Origin: Cellulomonas gelida
GTDB taxonomy: Bacteria > Actinomycetota > Actinomycetes > Actinomycetales > Cellulomonadaceae
Assembly: GCF_006538725.1 (NCBI RefSeq)
Contig: NZ_BJLQ01000003.1
Location: 62,001-126,000 of the forward strand
Direction: 5' to 3'
Length of the DNA stretch: 64,000 nt
Shown here: piece after piece, positions 62,294 to 64,000 of the stretch
Layout: each line of letters opens with the position of its first letter
Position numbering within the stretch: position 1 is the stretch's first letter
Notes under the pieces: generated by a model
The model's input: only the letters and a program-made list of their open reading frames with translations
Databases searched by the model: none
Told to the model about the DNA's origin: nothing
Translations under genes and position numbers: made by a program

Positions 62294-62332
62294 TCAGCGC
62301 GGCTGGCGCGGCGCGAACCGGGTGCCCGTCAT
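62294..62332 (-). CDS. Candidate 12-residue leader peptide of the ABC-F gene
   Basis: ATG 62332 to TGA at 62294 encodes MTGTRFAPRQPR, with AAGG about 9 bases upstream on the minus strand. It ends 68 bases before the ABC-F start, and the gap contains GC-rich inverted segments. Arg-rich short leaders before ABC-F and Erm genes can stall ribosomes with macrolides. The assignment is speculative, as such short frames occur by chance. Confidence 0.35.
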   Translation of the reverse strand: MTGTRFAPRQPR

Positions 62333-62579
62333 GATCACGACCTTCGTTCGACGACAAGGACGCCGTACGGTCACACGACCTCGCAGGCGCCGGCAACGGA
62401 ATATGGGTGCCTCTCGGCCGGTGTGGAACGCGGCTGCGCCGCTGAGCGAGGACTGCCTGCGAGCCACGACGCGCGGTGAGCGTGCACGACGGCGGGGCTC
62501 GGATGCGCCTGTGCCGTTCGCTGACGGCTCCGGCGGCGCGGGTCTGTCGTCCTGGGTGCTGGCGGCACCCCGGCCCGGG
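62333..62579. other. Intergenic region upstream of the ABC-F gene
   Basis: No coding frame with a ribosome site is apparent. It should hold the promoter of the ABC-F transcript, but I see no convincing -35/-10 pair. The minus-strand gene at 62580-63536 ends at its other side. Confidence 0.4.
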
Positions 62580-63536
62580 TCAGATCGAGGTCTTGCGTGC
62601 GGTGCGAGGCCGCGCCGCGGCGGAGGGTCTCCCGGACGTGGGCGTGGCGGTGACGGACGTGGCAGGTGCGGGTGTCGTCGCCGGCGCCGTTCCCGGAGGG
62701 TCCGCGGGGGTCGTCGAGGTCTGTCCGGCGGGTGCCGTCGCGGGTGGCTGCGCCGCCGTCCCCTCGGTGTCCGCCGCGGTCGTCGGGGTCTGCGGTCCCT
62801 TGGCCGGGGGAAGCAGGACGGCCCCGCTCGGCGGGAGCCCTTCCTGCGCGCGCTGCTCCGCGCGTGCCGTCGTGACGGTGTTCGACCCGAAGTAGAAGGC
62901 CGCCACCGCGGTGACGAGCGTCGCGACCGTCGTCACGAGCTGCTTGGCGAGGTCGTCGGACGTGCGGGTGGCGGTGGGCGGCGGGTAGAGCACGACGTCG
63001 TAGACGGTGGTGCCGTCCTGCAGGCGTTGCGTCGAGGTCTGCACCTGCTCGATCGGGATCTGGGCGAGCTGCGCCGTGCTCAGCCCCTCGAGCGAGCGGA
63101 ACGAGGCCGGGTCGCTCGACACGCGGTTGCGCGTCGCGTCGAACAGGAACATCGCGCTGATGAAGAACAACATGATCAGCAGCAGCGCGATGACGGCGCG
63201 CACGCTCCCGGTCGGCAGGCCCATCGCCTCGTGCCCGTTGTCCAGGCGCAGCCGCTTGAGGATCACGCTGAGCGCGCCGACGACGAGGATCAGCACGACG
63301 GCCGCCGCCACGAACACGAGTGACAGGGCGGCCGTCGGCTGATCGGTGTTGAGCCGCTGGAGCAGGAGGACGATCGCCGCGAGGACGCCGACCGACACGA
63401 ACGCCGAGATCACGAGCGCCGTGACGGCCGACCACCGGTTGCTCTCCATCTCGCGCGCGGCCGGGCCAGGTGTGGACTCGGCGTCCTCACCCTGTGCGGA
63501 GCGGCGGATCTGGCGCCACATGCTGCGCACGCCCAT
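62580..63536 (-). CDS. Hypothetical four-helix membrane protein
   Basis: 318 residues from ATG 63536 (ATG 63521 possible). Two helices near the N-terminus (VTALVISAFVSVGVLAAIVLLL; LVFVAAAVVLILVVGALSVIL, each about 21 residues), a third at VRAVIALLLIMLFFISAMFLF and a fourth around VATLVTAVAAFYFGS. The C-terminal 100 residues are Thr/Pro/Ala-rich and unstructured-looking. The segment YFGSNTVTTARAEQRA resembles the end of membrane proteins near phage-like or secretion loci, but I do not recognise a family. Confidence 0.65.
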   Translation of the reverse strand: MGVRSMWRQIRRSAQGEDAESTPGPAAREMESNRWSAVTALVISAFVSVGVLAAIVLLLQRLNTDQPTAALSLVFVAAAVVLILVVGALSVILKRLRLDNGHEAMGLPTGSVRAVIALLLIMLFFISAMFLFDATRNRVSSDPASFRSLEGLSTAQLAQIPIEQVQTSTQRLQDGTTVYDVVLYPPPTATRTSDDLAKQLVTTVATLVTAVAAFYFGSNTVTTARAEQRAQEGLPPSGAVLLPPAKGPQTPTTAADTEGTAAQPPATAPAGQTSTTPADPPGTAPATTPAPATSVTATPTSGRPSAAARPRTARKTSI

Positions 63537-63628
63537 GACGCCAGGGTGATCGTCCGGACAGACCGGGCACAGACCTGTTGTGGGTGATCTTCACCCGAGA
63601 GGGTGACAGGCCCTGGCGCGAGCGACGG

Positions 63629-63889
63629 TCACTGGGCCAGCGAGGGGTGGTCGCGCCAGGCCGGCATGGTCGCCATGTAGGCGCGGGTCTGCGCCTCCAC
63701 CTCGGCGCGCGTCGCGCCCGGGCTGCGGCGCTCCTGCCACGAGACCATGCGCTCGAACCGCTCGTCGAACGACTGCAGCGCACCGGTCTCGTCAGTGCAG
63801 TACTGGCAGTACCGGCCCGACTCGATCGGCATGCCACAGCTCTCGCACGCGGCGGCGTGGACGTGGTCGTTCTGCGTGGTGGTGCTCAT
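63629..63889 (-). CDS. Small zinc-ribbon protein
   Basis: 86 residues from ATG 63889. ACESCGMPIESGRYCQYCTD provides two CxxC pairs for zinc, followed by GALQSFDERFERMVSWQER. This matches the putative zinc-ribbon family PF12674, often seen as small proteins in bacteria and archaea. Function unknown. The preceding 110 bases to the window end show no further gene. Confidence 0.75.
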   Translation of the reverse strand: MSTTTQNDHVHAAACESCGMPIESGRYCQYCTDETGALQSFDERFERMVSWQERRSPGATRAEVEAQTRAYMATMPAWRDHPSLAQ

Positions 63890-64000
63890 CGTGCTTCTCC
63901 TTCGTGGGGGTGGTGCAGGTCGGTGGCGGTGCTCGTAGCCGCGGGGGGTGACGCGCGAGGGCCAGCGTCGTGGGCGCCCAGGGCCGCGGTCTGAGCCGCG

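Overview
The window is a 64 kb piece of a high-GC actinobacterial chromosome. The evidence is very strong G/C bias at third codon positions, many GTG starts, stop-start overlaps, actinobacterial families (ATP-dependent ligase LigC, DUF222-HNH, DUF2804, DUF6318, DUF5808, TM2, Arr) and a DosR-like hypoxia box. The gene mix (multiple-monosaccharide importer, GH13 enzyme, ferredoxin-linked pyruvate oxidation) fits a facultatively anaerobic, sugar-using relative of Cellulomonas. That genus-level guess is inference; no rRNA gene is present.

Layout. 0.4-3.1 kb: an M15 carboxypeptidase converges on an aldose-epimerase-type gene across a 25-bp hairpin. 3.3-8.2 kb: a compact tad (Flp pilus) operon (TadA, TadB, TadC, a small pilin-like gene and three TadE/TadG-type genes). 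8.2-9.4 kb: prfB, followed by three 72-bp tandem repeats. 9.7-17.3 kb: a sugar-uptake locus with a LacI regulator, a ChvE/GguA/GguB-type importer, a ROK regulator and an orphan sugar ABC ATPase coupled to it. 17.5-23 kb: ftsE-ftsX with its M23 hydrolase partner, then smpB and a DUF2207 gene. 23-28.8 kb: ligC, a matrixin-like protease, a truncated trypsin-like protein, a DUF2207-like mini protein, a pentapeptide-repeat/DinB-like protein, the tmRNA gene ssrA and a broken acetyltransferase.

28.8-36.9 kb is the most striking region: a 1680-residue pyruvate:ferredoxin oxidoreductase-like protein overlaps a 942-residue fusion of NfnB/GltD-type and NfnA/PyrK-type flavoproteins. A DosR-type palindrome is centred about 42.5 bases before the predicted transcription start. 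A more degenerate copy with the same geometry precedes a CoA-binding protein gene at 39.2 kb. Together with poxB (44.5-46.2 kb), behind a TetR gene, the window holds two routes of pyruvate oxidation that probably serve different oxygen conditions.

37-44 kb holds mixed single genes, including a rifamycin ADP-ribosyltransferase (arr), a frameshifted PKD-like exported protein and a LuxR remnant. 46.9-50.7 kb is a DUF2804 / GH13 / LLM-flavoenzyme cluster. 51.5-54.8 kb has two amino-acid-type transporters; the second is preceded by a cysteine-ended leader peptide and hairpins, a probable attenuator. 55.2-58 kb has two HNH nucleases, the first under a LexA-like SOS box. The end holds a STAS protein, a MATE pump with an upstream palindrome, an ABC-F protein with a candidate leader peptide, a membrane protein and a zinc-ribbon protein.

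Several genes (prfB, the ROK gene, the DUF2207 gene, the rlmG-like gene, the LacI, TetR and DUF6318 genes) have a TAnnnT-like hexamer ending 6 to 8 bases before the start codon, suggesting leaderless transcripts.
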